A DNA stretch of 64,000 nucleotides from Lachnospiraceae bacterium (GCA_022845955.1 AP025576.1:6324001-6388000), one strand, 5' to 3'. Positions 51,095 to 60,557 are shown, numbered from the stretch's first letter. The notes: generated by a model from the letters alone, not told the origin. Translations and numbers: made by a program.

Positions 51095-52888
51095 CTACTT
51101 GTACAGAGGTCCGTATGCCTCACATGCACGGTAATCCTGGCCTTCCTTATCCATGCCGAACGCATTCCATGCGGAAGGGCGGAAAATCTTCTCTTCCGGT
51201 ACATTGTGCATGCTTACCGGAATCCGCAGCATGGAGCACATGGTAATCAAATCCGCTCCGATATGTCCATAGCTGATAGCGCCATGGTTAGCGCCCCAGT
51301 TATTCATTACATCATAAGCCGTTGCAAACGCGCCTTTTCCCGTAGTGCGGGGTGCGAACCAGGTGCAGGGCCATGTATAGTCGGTACGTTTCCAGAGCTT
51401 GTCGGATACTTCGTCCGGCAGCTTTACGGTCCAGCCTTCCGCAATCTGAAGCACAGGCCCCAGGCCCTTAACCAGATTCAGACGGATCATGGTAACAGGC
51501 ATTTCCGCTTCGGTAAGGAATCTGGAAGAATAGCCGCCGCCTCGGAAATAGCCGAAATCAGCCGCATTCCAGGTAGTGGCATCCATAATGGCTTTCTGAT
51601 CCTCTTCGGTAATATCATACCAGGGCTTCATCACGCCATTGCCGTTTTCGTCCTTTGCCTGTCCGTTTGCATCCAGACATGCCGCACCGGAATTGATCAG
51701 ATGGATAAAGCCGCCCGCATCCCTGGCAACACCTTCGATATCATAACCGGTTGCTTTCTTAACCGCTTCCGGGCTCCAGTAGGTACGCACATCGGCAAAT
51801 ATCTGTGCACGGTTGGTCAGAAGCTTCATGAACATCATTCCCAGGCCGTTCAGAACATCATTTTCGGTTGCAAGGACATAAGGCTCCCTCGCCCCGTTCC
51901 AGTCAAAGGAAGTATTCAGCATCGCCTCGGCAAAGTCACAGTTAGGATAGAAATCCGTCCACTGGCGCTGTCCCTGGAAGCCCGCCGCGATGGCATTGTG
52001 TCCCACCATTTCTTCTTCGCAGCCTTCGGGAAGATTCTTATTGCCGTTCATCAAATCCTTGATGATACACATCATCTTCACAACAAACGCCCAGTCCTCA
52101 TCTTTCTTTTCCCTGGATTTCTGAACAGCTTCCGGATTCTTGTCAAAGCCCTCGATACAGTTGGCCTTTGTCCAGGCTAACGCTTTTTCAAACTCGGCTT
52201 TATCATAAATACCTTCCGTCATGCGGCGGATAATTTCCACTTCATCCACGGATTCCACACGCATACCCAGATATTCTTCAATAAATGCCGGATCGATAAT
52301 GGATCCGCCGATCCCCATACAAATAGAACCGATCTGCAGGTAAGACTTGCCTCTCATGCTGGCTACCGCTACCGCAGCGCGGCCGAAACGCAGAAGCTTC
52401 TCAACCACATCCTCCGGAATATCGGTGGCATCCGCATCCTGCACATCATGTCCGTAAATACCAAAAGCAGGAAGCCCCTTCTGTGCATGGGTAGCCAGCA
52501 CGCTTGCCAGATACACCGCACCGGGACGCTCTGTTCCGTTAAATCCCCATACCCCCTTGATGGTTTTGGGATCCATATCCATCGTCTCCGCACCATAGCA
52601 CCAGCAGGGTGTTACCGTCAGAGTAATATCCACACCGGCCTTACGGAATTTATCCGCACATGCCGCAGTCTCACCCACCCGTCCGATGGTGGTATCCGCG
52701 ATAATAACCTTTACCGGATCACCGTTGGCATAACGAAGGTTTTCTTCAAACAGCTTCGCCGCCGCCTTCGCCATATTCATGGTCTGCTCTTCCAGAGACT
52801 CCCTCACCTTAAGATAGCCTCTTCTTCCGTCAATCGTAGGTCTGATACCAATTACCGGAAAATCCCCCACATATCTGTTCTCTGCCAT
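51095..52888 (-). CDS. fucI: L-fucose isomerase
   Basis: Mn-dependent ketol isomerase that turns L-fucose into L-fuculose. The protein has 597 residues, the usual length. It begins with GDFPVIGIRPTIDGRRGYLK, followed by TLTVTPCWCYGAETMDMDP, KGVWGFNGTERPGAVYLA and the C-terminal NNWGANHGAISYGHIGADLI with ligand His. First gene of the fuc operon, with AAGGAGGG before the ATG. Inverted repeats of TGTTAT type lie between it and the divergent AraC gene. No fuculose-1-phosphate aldolase is present in the window. Confidence 0.95.
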   Translation of the reverse strand: MAENRYVGDFPVIGIRPTIDGRRGYLKVRESLEEQTMNMAKAAAKLFEENLRYANGDPVKVIIADTTIGRVGETAACADKFRKAGVDITLTVTPCWCYGAETMDMDPKTIKGVWGFNGTERPGAVYLASVLATHAQKGLPAFGIYGHDVQDADATDIPEDVVEKLLRFGRAAVAVASMRGKSYLQIGSICMGIGGSIIDPAFIEEYLGMRVESVDEVEIIRRMTEGIYDKAEFEKALAWTKANCIEGFDKNPEAVQKSREKKDEDWAFVVKMMCIIKDLMNGNKNLPEGCEEEMVGHNAIAAGFQGQRQWTDFYPNCDFAEAMLNTSFDWNGAREPYVLATENDVLNGLGMMFMKLLTNRAQIFADVRTYWSPEAVKKATGYDIEGVARDAGGFIHLINSGAACLDANGQAKDENGNGVMKPWYDITEEDQKAIMDATTWNAADFGYFRGGGYSSRFLTEAEMPVTMIRLNLVKGLGPVLQIAEGWTVKLPDEVSDKLWKRTDYTWPCTWFAPRTTGKGAFATAYDVMNNWGANHGAISYGHIGADLITMCSMLRIPVSMHNVPEEKIFRPSAWNAFGMDKEGQDYRACEAYGPLYK

Positions 52889-52965
52889 TTTCTTTCCCTC
52901 CTTGTAAAAATACCATTACCGGTTTCTCTTTGACATGCCGCAGTTATATATATACGGACGATGTC

Positions 52966-53030
52966 TGTTATGTTCAGTATAACATTGGCAATTTGTTTTT
53001 GCCTGTGTTATAATGGCAAAAAATATAACA
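52966..53030. promoter_or_regulatory. Two inverted repeats with a shared TGTTAT half-site between fucI and araC
   Basis: TGTTAT-7 bp-ATAACA (52966-52984) and TGTTATA-11 bp-TATAACA (53006-53030). The first overlaps the predicted fucI promoter area. A plus-strand promoter TTGGCA-18 bp-TATAAT (52985-53014) for the AraC gene overlaps both. They are candidate binding sites for the AraC protein. Confidence 0.55.
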
Positions 53031-53127
53031 ATATTCACTTTTATACAAGCTTCCCTTTTCCCTGTGAAAAAGGAAAACGGATTCTTTCAAAGGCCGCCCC
53101 CCAGGTGTGCCGCGGAGGGAAACAAGA

Positions 53128-54042
53128 ATGCATTATCTGGATTATAATGAAAAGATAGAACACGGGACCCCGGACTTTCCCATCGCCTTTTATCATGTGG
53201 ACGAGCATCATTCCCGCTACAACATGCCCTTCCACTGGCATAAAGAAATGGAGCTGATACAGGTGCAAAGCGGCTTTCTGCGCCTGTATCTGGACGACAG
53301 GGAGATTCTGGCCCGGACAGGTGACGTGATACTGATCGAGGAGGGCGTTATCCATGGGGGAATCCCGGAGCACTGCGTTTATGAATGCGCCGTATTTGAC
53401 CTTAAGGCCACCCTGATGCACACGGATGCCTGTAAAAAATACATCCGTCTCATTTCCCGCCATCAGATTCAGCTATATCCTTATTTTCAGGCGGTTCCTC
53501 CAAAAGAAACGGCTCCGTCCGTTTCCTCCCTTCCCGGTATATCCCCCGCCCCGAAGGATTATACCCGCCTTCTCCGGGCCGTGGAAAGGCTCTTTGATGC
53601 CATCCGCTATCCTCATGCAGGCAGCGAACTAAGCACCCTCGGTGCCCTTTATGAGATTTTCGGCTGTCTTTTTGAAGAGGAATACTATACACCGGCCACG
53701 GATGCCCCCGCCTCCGGCCAGAAAAAAATGGATCAGCTGAAGCCGGTGCTGGAATACATCGATTCCAATTATTCCGGCACCGTCACGCTTACGGATCTTT
53801 CCCGTATCGCGGGTATGACCCCCAAATATTTCTGCCGGTATTTCCGGGCCGCCATTCACCGCACACCCATGGATTACCTGAATTATTACCGGATAGAACG
53901 GGCCTGTTATATCCTGAGCACCACGGAACTTCCTGTCACCGACGTCGCATATCAGTGCGGCTTCAATGACAGCAGCTATTTTGTGAAAACCTTCCGGAAA
54001 TATATGGGCGTTACGCCGAAGCAGTATGCACTCCGCCTGTAA
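53128..54042 (+). CDS. AraC-family regulator divergent from the fucose operon
   Basis: The protein has 304 residues. The N-terminal cupin domain (about 20-90) has YNMPFHWHKEMELIQVQSG. The C-terminal double helix-turn-helix covers about 205-300 (LTDLSRIAGMTPKYFCRYFRAAIH and VTDVAYQCGFNDSSYFVKTFRKYMG). The ATG at 53128 has GGAGGG upstream. Divergence from fucI and the paired sites between them suggest it senses fucose or fuculose and activates fucI-kinase-fucU. Confidence 0.9.
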   Translation: MHYLDYNEKIEHGTPDFPIAFYHVDEHHSRYNMPFHWHKEMELIQVQSGFLRLYLDDREILARTGDVILIEEGVIHGGIPEHCVYECAVFDLKATLMHTDACKKYIRLISRHQIQLYPYFQAVPPKETAPSVSSLPGISPAPKDYTRLLRAVERLFDAIRYPHAGSELSTLGALYEIFGCLFEEEYYTPATDAPASGQKKMDQLKPVLEYIDSNYSGTVTLTDLSRIAGMTPKYFCRYFRAAIHRTPMDYLNYYRIERACYILSTTELPVTDVAYQCGFNDSSYFVKTFRKYMGVTPKQYALRL

Positions 54043-54106
54043 GCGGCTTCCGGCCCCGGGGAACTTCCCCCGTCCTGCTTAGACCAAGTAAGCGGCTTCC
54101 CTCCCG

Positions 54107-54817
54107 TCACAATTCCATCCCGCAGGCTTGAACAAAGCCTGCAAATATGGCCCTGCTGTCTTGCGATGTGATATACGAGAATTCGGGATGCCACTGTACT
54201 CCAAGGAAAAACCGTTTTCCTTTCATATAGACGCTCTCAACCAGCCCGTCCGCCGACCGCGCCGCTGCTTCCAGCCCGGGTGCCAAATCCCGGATAGCCT
54301 GATGATGGCAGCTGTTCACAGAAATCGTTTTTTTACCGGTAATTTTCCACAAAAGAGAGTCTTTTTCCACAATTACCTCATGAACGCTGCGATCATAGGG
54401 CGGCTGCTGGTGATGCTCGGTTTCTGTGGGATACTCCGTGGGAATATCCTGGTACAGCGTCCCTCCCAGCGCCGCATTCATTATCTGAATCCCTCTGCAA
54501 ATCCCAAGCACAGGCTTGTCCGCTTTCAGGATTTCGGGCAGAAGGAGCTGTTCCATCTCATCCCGCATGACACAGGTTTCCCCGCAGGTATCCTTCTTTT
54601 CTTCTCCATAGACAGGCGGTTCCACATCCGGCCCTCCTGTCAGCACAAAGCCGTCCAGCTGTGCGGCAAGCTGACGAAGCGTCTCCTGTTCCCCGGTCAA
54701 TGGGAGCATTACCGGGATTCCTCCCGCCGCCTCCAGACCTTTCATATATCCGGGAAGCATCCAATAACTCTCCTTCCCGCTGTCATACAACGGGGCTATT
54801 CCTATTACAGGTTTCAT
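54107..54817 (-). CDS. Class I glutamine amidotransferase-like hydrolase (PuuD type)
   Basis: The protein has 236 residues. The nucleophile Cys is in PVLGICRGIQIMNAALGG (about 104-121), and the His-Glu pair in LGVQWHPEFSY (about 203-213). ETEHHQQPPYDRSVHEV is typical of gamma-glutamyl-gamma-aminobutyrate hydrolases, which free GABA in putrescine breakdown. No other putrescine genes are nearby, so the true substrate is uncertain. It lies 229 bp after the GH112 gene, past a terminator, and is probably a separate unit. AAGGAGG precedes the ATG. Confidence 0.88.
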   Translation of the reverse strand: MKPVIGIAPLYDSGKESYWMLPGYMKGLEAAGGIPVMLPLTGEQETLRQLAAQLDGFVLTGGPDVEPPVYGEEKKDTCGETCVMRDEMEQLLLPEILKADKPVLGICRGIQIMNAALGGTLYQDIPTEYPTETEHHQQPPYDRSVHEVIVEKDSLLWKITGKKTISVNSCHHQAIRDLAPGLEAAARSADGLVESVYMKGKRFFLGVQWHPEFSYITSQDSRAIFAGFVQACGMEL

Positions 54818-54988
54818 TTTCCATCCTCCTTCAGCAGATAGGTAGTTCGGGCCTAACCAATTATAGCATCTCTCCGGCGGTTCGGAAATAACGGCTGCAT
54901 CCTCCGTGTTCCAGCTTTATGTCCCACAATGGTAACAGCTCTCTGCGTTCCAACCTTATATTCAGTAACGCACCCCTTTTTATTCCGC

Positions 54989-55031
54989 AAAAAAGGTGCC
55001 GCAGAACCTGTTATCCCGGCTCTGCAGCACC
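54989..55031 (-). terminator. Terminator after the GH112 gene
   Basis: Stem GGTGC-GCAGA-CC/GG-TCTGC-GCACC (55031-54995) with two single mismatches, followed on the minus strand by TTTTTT. It begins 15 bp past the GH112 stop codon. Confidence 0.88.
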
Positions 55032-55046
55032 TGTGTATAGCTATTT

Positions 55047-57203
55047 TCAGATCTCGTACCAGATAATCTGGTTCGGTTCCAGATCCAGCTGAAAGCTGAT
55101 GCCGTCTCCCTTGTAAACGGTGGTGGACTGTGCTTCATAAGTATTGTTAACCACACAGTATTTTCCGTTCTTGATATAGGCATGTACTTCTACGTTAACA
55201 TTCGTGCTGAACCACTTGTTAATATTTTCTTCGTCCCCGGCGCTCCAAAGGATAGCGCGGTATAGCAGCCTGCTGTTTTCAAAGCTGTAAGGAAGGCCGC
55301 TGATGTAAACGGCACGGCCTTTTCCGAACTCGTTCACTGCCAGATGCACCTCTTTATCCTCTGCGCACAGCACCTTTGCATCCGCAAGCGCATAAACGTA
55401 TCTTCTTGATTCCCCAAAATCAATCGCGCCTTTCGAATCCTCCGTGATGAAATGGCTGTGAGTTTCCCAGTTATACTTATCATATCCCAGGGTGAAATCT
55501 CGTTCTTCTTCCACGCCGAATACATTGGACAGCTGGAAGAAGTGGCCGTTGGCCTGATGGCCGCTGGGTTCTCCCACCCCGATAATACCGCCTCCGTTGT
55601 ATACAAATTCCTTTACGGCGGAAGAAATCACCGGATTGCACCACCACTCGCCGCCCGTATGGGCCGTATCCGCATCCCCGACGTTGATAATCACATCGAT
55701 ATCTTTGAGAATGTCCTTATTTTCCAGAATATCCTCAAAGCTGATAAATTTCACATCAAAAGGAGCTCCTGAAAGGGCCTCTATGATCCCTGCATAGGAG
55801 TAATTCTGTTTGAAGTAAATGGCATGGTGCACCATATGGCAGCCCCAGGCTCTCATTTTACCCCAGCAGTTCAGTACAGCCACCTTTTTCACACAATAGG
55901 GGGTGGTACCCCTGATATTTTCATACAGCTCCCTGAATTCCTCACAAACCGATTCCACATATTCCACAAAATCGGGGAACTCATTGGCAAGCTTCAGATA
56001 TCCGCCGTAACCGATACGATCAATGGGTTTTCTTAAGATAGCACGCCTTGCCGTCACCCAGTTATATTTTGCCTCTTTTACCGGATCGCCTCCCTCGTGG
56101 AAGGTATCGGGGAAGAAATAAGGCAGAAGGCGGCCTTCCGTATACGTAACCCCTTCGATATCACTGATCAGGCGTAAGGTCGATCCATTGCCTACGCTTC
56201 CTACCACCGCGTCCAGTCCGATGCTCTTGAATTCTTCCATGAACGGTTCCGTACCGATCCAGTGATCGCCCAGGAACATCATGGCCTCTCTGCCGCATTC
56301 ATGACAGATATCCACCATTTCCTTAGCTATCTTGGCCACTTCCCGTCTCTGGAAGGCCTGGAAATCCTTGAATTCCCTGGAAGGAATGCGGTACTGGTTA
56401 TTGTAATAGCCCTGATCGATGATATATTCCGGACGGAAAGGATAACCTGCTTCCTTTTCAAACTGCTCCAGGATATAAGGGCTTACCGATGCGGAATAGC
56501 CATACCAGTCCACGTACTTTTCTCTCGCCAGTTCGTCGAACATCAGGGTGAACTGGTGGAAAAAGGTGGTGAACCGGAGCACATTAACATAAGGATGATC
56601 CTCAATGAACTTCCGCAGACGCTTCATCGTATATTCATGGGTTTTCGGCTGTCTCACATCAAAGGTGATCTGATGCTCCACATCCTTCCAGTCATTTACA
56701 ACGGCATTGTACATGTGAACCGGATCCCACATAATATAAGCAAGAAAGCTCACCGTATAATCATGGAAAGGAATACTCTTGATTTCCACTTCTCCTGCGG
56801 CCTCATCATAAGACCAGTCCCCTGCGGGCACCACCTCTCCGGTGCTCCTGTCAATCACTTCCCACCAGCGCCTGATATCATCCCGGCTGTTAGGTGTGAG
56901 CATATCCGGATACAGGCCTTTCATGAGACGGACCCTGAGAACCTTCCCGTCCGCCGTGTAAATAGGCGTCATTACATACATCTGCTGGATTTCATCCGGA
57001 TTGGCCTTCGCCCAGTCATTATCTTTTCTGGTGGTATAATAGGTGGAATATACCTTTAATCCCACATCCTTTAATTCTATGGGGAAATCTGTACCGTCGC
57101 AGTCGCGCACCGCGTCAGCCCCCCAGCGCCTGGATAATTCCAGGGTCTCCTGAATCACATCTATATCAGTAGGAATTGTTACTCTTCCTTTCTTCTGGTC
57201 CAT
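55047..57203 (-). CDS. lnpA: 1,3-beta-galactosyl-N-acetylhexosamine phosphorylase (GH112)
   Basis: Cytoplasmic phosphorolysis of galacto-N-biose or lacto-N-biose to galactose-1-phosphate and GalNAc or GlcNAc. The protein has 718 residues, close to the bifidobacterial enzyme, to which it aligns over its full length from memory. VNVLRFTTFFHQFTLMFDE (about 197-215) and AMMFLGDHWIGTEP (about 307-320, containing the general-acid Asp) are strong matches, as are YTEGRLLPYFFPDTFHEG and GVGEPSGHQANGHFFQL. Galactosyl-rhamnose phosphorylases share this family, so the acceptor sugar is inferred from the fucose genes nearby. It is last in the binding protein-permease-permease-GH112 operon. Confidence 0.92.
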   Translation of the reverse strand: MDQKKGRVTIPTDIDVIQETLELSRRWGADAVRDCDGTDFPIELKDVGLKVYSTYYTTRKDNDWAKANPDEIQQMYVMTPIYTADGKVLRVRLMKGLYPDMLTPNSRDDIRRWWEVIDRSTGEVVPAGDWSYDEAAGEVEIKSIPFHDYTVSFLAYIMWDPVHMYNAVVNDWKDVEHQITFDVRQPKTHEYTMKRLRKFIEDHPYVNVLRFTTFFHQFTLMFDELAREKYVDWYGYSASVSPYILEQFEKEAGYPFRPEYIIDQGYYNNQYRIPSREFKDFQAFQRREVAKIAKEMVDICHECGREAMMFLGDHWIGTEPFMEEFKSIGLDAVVGSVGNGSTLRLISDIEGVTYTEGRLLPYFFPDTFHEGGDPVKEAKYNWVTARRAILRKPIDRIGYGGYLKLANEFPDFVEYVESVCEEFRELYENIRGTTPYCVKKVAVLNCWGKMRAWGCHMVHHAIYFKQNYSYAGIIEALSGAPFDVKFISFEDILENKDILKDIDVIINVGDADTAHTGGEWWCNPVISSAVKEFVYNGGGIIGVGEPSGHQANGHFFQLSNVFGVEEERDFTLGYDKYNWETHSHFITEDSKGAIDFGESRRYVYALADAKVLCAEDKEVHLAVNEFGKGRAVYISGLPYSFENSRLLYRAILWSAGDEENINKWFSTNVNVEVHAYIKNGKYCVVNNTYEAQSTTVYKGDGISFQLDLEPNQIIWYEI

Positions 57204-57242
57204 CCTGCGGCCCCTCCTGTCTTTTCTTTTATTTACAAGGTA

Positions 57243-58109
57243 TTATCCCTTGATACCGCCGCCTGTTACGCCGGCAATAATCTTCTCGGATAAGAAGATA
57301 TATAATAAGAACGTAGGTAAAAATACGATGACAACAGCTGCGAACAATCCGCCGTAATCTCCTGTGTATTTCATGGAGTTTACAATCTGCAGCAAACCGA
57401 CTCCAACAGGAGTCATCTTCTCGGAGCTTGCGAAGATCAGGGCCATGAAGAATTCATTCCATACTCCCAGGAAGTTGAAAATAGTAACCGTGATCAGCGC
57501 GGGCTGAACCAGAGGCAGCATGATAACCCAGAAGGTTTTCGCCGGAGGACAGCCGTCAATCGCCGCCGCTTCTTCATAGGTTCTTGAAAGCGTTGCGAAG
57601 AAGTTGAGCAGATAGGTTGTGGTATAAGGCACATTCAAAAAGATATACAGCAGTATCAGAAGAATCCTGCCCTTCAGGTTCCATTTCGTTGTCAGGGCAA
57701 AAATAGGCATGATAATCATAACAGCCGGGATACTCATAGCCACAATAAGCCCTGATTTGATAATCTTATTTCCAATGAAATCAAATCGGGACAGCACGTA
57801 AGCGCCCGGTGCAGATATCAGGATAACCCCTGTACAGGAAACGACTGCATATAGCAGGGAGTTGGCAAAGAACACGGACACATTCTGTGCCTGCCATGCA
57901 TTCACATAGTTTTCCAGATGGAATCCCGTCTCAAATTTGAAAACGCCGCCGGAAAAGATTTCCCTGGATGTGGAAAGGCTGGCCCCAAGAATCCAAAACA
58001 AAAAGGCGGCGGTAAAAATAATCCAGACAAGTACGATAATATATCCCGGAAGGAGAGCCAGTTCTTTTCTCCAGTTCACTTTTTCTTTTACTTTGTTCTT
58101 TTTACTCAT
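57243..58109 (-). CDS. CUT1 ABC transporter permease (MalG type), GH112 operon
   Basis: The protein has 288 residues. A basic cytoplasmic N-terminus is followed by six predicted helices. The EAA-type loop is SRTYEEAAAIDGCPPAKTFW (about 188-207), with VIMLPLVQPAL after it. The ATG at 58109 has AAGGAGGG upstream. It lies 10 bp after the first permease and 39 bp before the phosphorylase gene, so uptake and phosphorolysis are co-expressed. Confidence 0.93.
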   Translation of the reverse strand: MSKKNKVKEKVNWRKELALLPGYIIVLVWIIFTAAFLFWILGASLSTSREIFSGGVFKFETGFHLENYVNAWQAQNVSVFFANSLLYAVVSCTGVILISAPGAYVLSRFDFIGNKIIKSGLIVAMSIPAVMIIMPIFALTTKWNLKGRILLILLYIFLNVPYTTTYLLNFFATLSRTYEEAAAIDGCPPAKTFWVIMLPLVQPALITVTIFNFLGVWNEFFMALIFASSEKMTPVGVGLLQIVNSMKYTGDYGGLFAAVVIVFLPTFLLYIFLSEKIIAGVTGGGIKG

Positions 58110-58119
58110 CTTACCCTCC

Positions 58120-59013
58120 TTAAAATTCCAGGTCGTCATCCCGAAGCAATCTGTTCATAACGAAATAAATCACTATGATAATGAGTGCAAGGACAACACC
58201 CACAGCAGCACCTGCGCCCGCATCCCTTGTTGCATTCGCTTTTCCGCCGAATACCGTATCATACAGATAAACTACCGGAACAATGGTGGTCGCTTCCGAA
58301 TCCACCGGGGAGAACATCTTGGACCAGAGGAAGAATGTGGTGGTATGCACACTCCAGAATGTGATATTGGTTTTGGTAATCCCTTTCAGCAGGGGCATGG
58401 TTATTTTTCCGAACTGCTGTACTTTATTGGCACCGTCAATGGTGGCCGCCTCATACAGATCCTGCGGGATTCTTTCAATACCGCTGATAAAAATCAGCAT
58501 ATAATAGCCCACGGCGCCGAAAATGAAAGCAAAGAGCATCGCCCAGAATTTGGTATCCGTTCCCAGCCATTTCACTCCGTTCAGCCCTAATGTGGTCAAA
58601 ATCTTGTTCAGCATACCATAATCATTATTATATACGTACTGAATCCACATGGTAGCCAGTGCAACCGCACTGATTACGTTAGGAAGGTAAATGGCAGCAC
58701 GGAAGAATTTTTTAAAACGGATTCCGCTGGTAAGGATTACCGCAAAAAGCAGGGAAAAAGACAGAGTAATAATACCGCCCACCAGCCAGATACGGAACAT
58801 ATTCCACATGGAAACCAAGTAGGTAGGACTCTTAAAAATCCGGGCATAGTTCCCAAAACCGTTGAAAGTCCATGTGGACATGTTGGCGGTAACACTCTCA
58901 ATTTGAAAGAAACTCATGACTAATGTCCTGGCAACCGGGTACAGATACATAACAATCAGGGTCAACAGGCATGGAAGTATGAAACCTACAATTAAAGCCT
59001 TGTTTTTTTTCAT
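58120..59013 (-). CDS. CUT1 ABC transporter permease (MalF type), GH112 operon
   Basis: The protein has 297 residues. It starts with ALIVGFILPCLLTLIVMYLYP as the first helix. The EAA loop is PQDLYEAATIDGANKVQQFG (about 184-203), then KITMPLLKG. AAGGTGAGGTG precedes the ATG. A strong hairpin separates it from the binding-protein gene. Confidence 0.93.
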   Translation of the reverse strand: MKKNKALIVGFILPCLLTLIVMYLYPVARTLVMSFFQIESVTANMSTWTFNGFGNYARIFKSPTYLVSMWNMFRIWLVGGIITLSFSLLFAVILTSGIRFKKFFRAAIYLPNVISAVALATMWIQYVYNNDYGMLNKILTTLGLNGVKWLGTDTKFWAMLFAFIFGAVGYYMLIFISGIERIPQDLYEAATIDGANKVQQFGKITMPLLKGITKTNITFWSVHTTTFFLWSKMFSPVDSEATTIVPVVYLYDTVFGGKANATRDAGAGAAVGVVLALIIIVIYFVMNRLLRDDDLEF

Positions 59014-59034
59014 TCTATGTCACCTCACCTTATG

Positions 59035-59065
59035 AAAAGAGGCGGCGCCACTTAAGCGCCGCCTC
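59035..59065 (-). terminator. Intercistronic terminator between binding protein and permease genes
   Basis: A 10-bp perfect GC-rich stem GAGGCGGCGC/GCGCCGCCTC (59065-59039) with a 7-base loop, followed on the minus strand by TTTTCAT. It lies 12 bp past the binding-protein stop and 22 bp before the permease start, the same layout as at 40146-40190. Confidence 0.8.
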
Positions 59066-59077
59066 CGCCAGAAAAAC

Positions 59078-60430
59078 TTATTTATACAAAGCGTCCAAAG
59101 CCTTGGCAAAGTCTTCGCCGGTAGCATATCTGCCTTCATACAGTCCGATACAGATATCTTTAATATTTGTGCCCAAATCAGCGTTTTCATTCAGTCCCAT
59201 GTTCCAGCTGAGAGGGTTGCTTGTTGCTAACAGAGTTTCAACGGTACCATTCATGATGGCAGGAGCTGTGTTGTTAGGGTCCGCAGGAATCTGAGAACCT
59301 GCATCGGCCATCTTCTGGTCAAATTCTCCGCTTGTAAGTAACATCAGGAAATCGAATGCTGCCTGAGGGTTCTCACTGTAAGAAGTAATTGCAAGGGAGT
59401 TGGCACCTGCATAAGCGTTGGAAGGATCCGCGCCGCCTTCTATTTCAGGGTAATTGAACATTCCCCAGTTAATCTCTGAGCCGGTGTTATTGTTGATTTC
59501 AGCTGCTACGTAGTTCGCACATACAACCATTGCCACCTTGCCGGTAAGGCCGATTTTGTTCTGGCTGGAAGGATATTCATCCGGTGCGCCGTCTGCCAGA
59601 TATCCGGCATTTACAAAGTCAATAATCTGCTGGGCTGCTTTAGCAACGCCTTCGTTCTCACTCCATCCGCCGTTCAGGGAAAGTTCTTTAATGACATCCT
59701 CTCCGATAACCCTGTCAAGATGGTAACCGAATGTGAAATCGGAATATGTACTGTCAAGTGCCAGCGGCTGATATCCCTTGTCTACCATAGTCTGGCAGGC
59801 TGCGAGGAATTCTTCCCAAGTGGTGGGAACTTCGATTCCGCAGTCATCGAAAATATCTTTGTTGTAGAATACACCGCCTACCTGAGGCTGTTCGGTAATT
59901 GCGCAAAGGAATCCGGCCCATCCTGTTACCACTTCATTAAAGCACTTAAAGCTGTTGGCTTCATAGTTGGCGGCCTTTGCCATGTCTGTTAAATCGTAGC
60001 AGTATTCTGCATAGGTCTTTCCGATTCTGGAGTAGTCATCCTCGAAGATATCAATCTTCTCTCCGGATTCCAGTGCCGTTGCAAGTATGGTCTTAACATC
60101 ACGGCCCTTCCACTCGATATTTATGGTTGCGCCTGTCTGCTCTTTAAAAGCGTCGGCTGCTTCCTGGATTACTTTTCCCTGAGGTTCTGTGGAGTTCCAC
60201 ATGGACCAGAAGGTCAATGTTACGTCGCTGTAATCAGCTGCACCGGCATCTGCTGCGGTGGTCTCTGCCGTTGTATCAGCGGGTGTTTCTTCTTTTGCTT
60301 CTTCGGTAGCTGCAGGCGCCGGTGTCTCGGCCGGTGTGCTTTCAGCAGGTTTGCTGCTGCTGCCGCAGCCTGCGAGCAGGCTCGTCGCCATAACAGCAGT
60401 TAATAACAAACTGACAATCTTCTTTTTCAT
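59078..60430 (-). CDS. Extracellular sugar-binding lipoprotein, GH112 operon
   Basis: The protein has 450 residues. The lipobox LAGC (Cys about 21) is followed by a Thr/Ala/Glu/Pro linker up to about 65. The mature part is a family 1 solute-binding protein (DVTLTFWSMWNSTEPQGKVI at about 70-89, TTWEEFLAACQTMVDKG at about 178-194). First gene of the operon that ends with the GH112 phosphorylase, the same order as the bifidobacterial galacto-N-biose/lacto-N-biose system. That ligand is therefore the best guess. AAAAGGAGG precedes the ATG. Confidence 0.92.
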   Translation of the reverse strand: MKKKIVSLLLTAVMATSLLAGCGSSSKPAESTPAETPAPAATEEAKEETPADTTAETTAADAGAADYSDVTLTFWSMWNSTEPQGKVIQEAADAFKEQTGATINIEWKGRDVKTILATALESGEKIDIFEDDYSRIGKTYAEYCYDLTDMAKAANYEANSFKCFNEVVTGWAGFLCAITEQPQVGGVFYNKDIFDDCGIEVPTTWEEFLAACQTMVDKGYQPLALDSTYSDFTFGYHLDRVIGEDVIKELSLNGGWSENEGVAKAAQQIIDFVNAGYLADGAPDEYPSSQNKIGLTGKVAMVVCANYVAAEINNNTGSEINWGMFNYPEIEGGADPSNAYAGANSLAITSYSENPQAAFDFLMLLTSGEFDQKMADAGSQIPADPNNTAPAIMNGTVETLLATSNPLSWNMGLNENADLGTNIKDICIGLYEGRYATGEDFAKALDALYK

Positions 60431-60480
60431 TTTTTTCCTCCTTTTGTTTGAACATTTCCGTATTGCTTTTTGATAATATC

Positions 60481-60509
60481 AGTATATCCTCAATAACATA
60501 TCTATACAA
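60481..60509 (-). promoter_or_regulatory. Promoter of the GH112/ABC operon
   Basis: On the minus strand TTGTAT (60509-60504), 17 bp, TATACT (60486-60481), about 50 bp upstream of the binding-protein start. The long inverted repeat at 60515-60557 lies directly upstream of the -35 box. Confidence 0.65.
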
Positions 60510-60514
60510 TCCAT

Positions 60515-60557
60515 ATGTTGCTTCATTTTTTATAATTATTGCTTTTTGAAGCAACAT
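60515..60557. promoter_or_regulatory. Inverted repeat, probable activator site for the GH112 operon
   Basis: ATGTTGCTTC (60515-60524) and GAAGCAACAT (60548-60557) form a 10-bp perfect inverted repeat around a 23-bp AT-rich centre. It sits 6 bp upstream of the -35 box, the normal place for an AraC-type activator. The rest of the 319-bp gap (60431-60749) is AT-rich and has two TTTGCACATC repeats (near 60663 and 60697). Confidence 0.55.
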
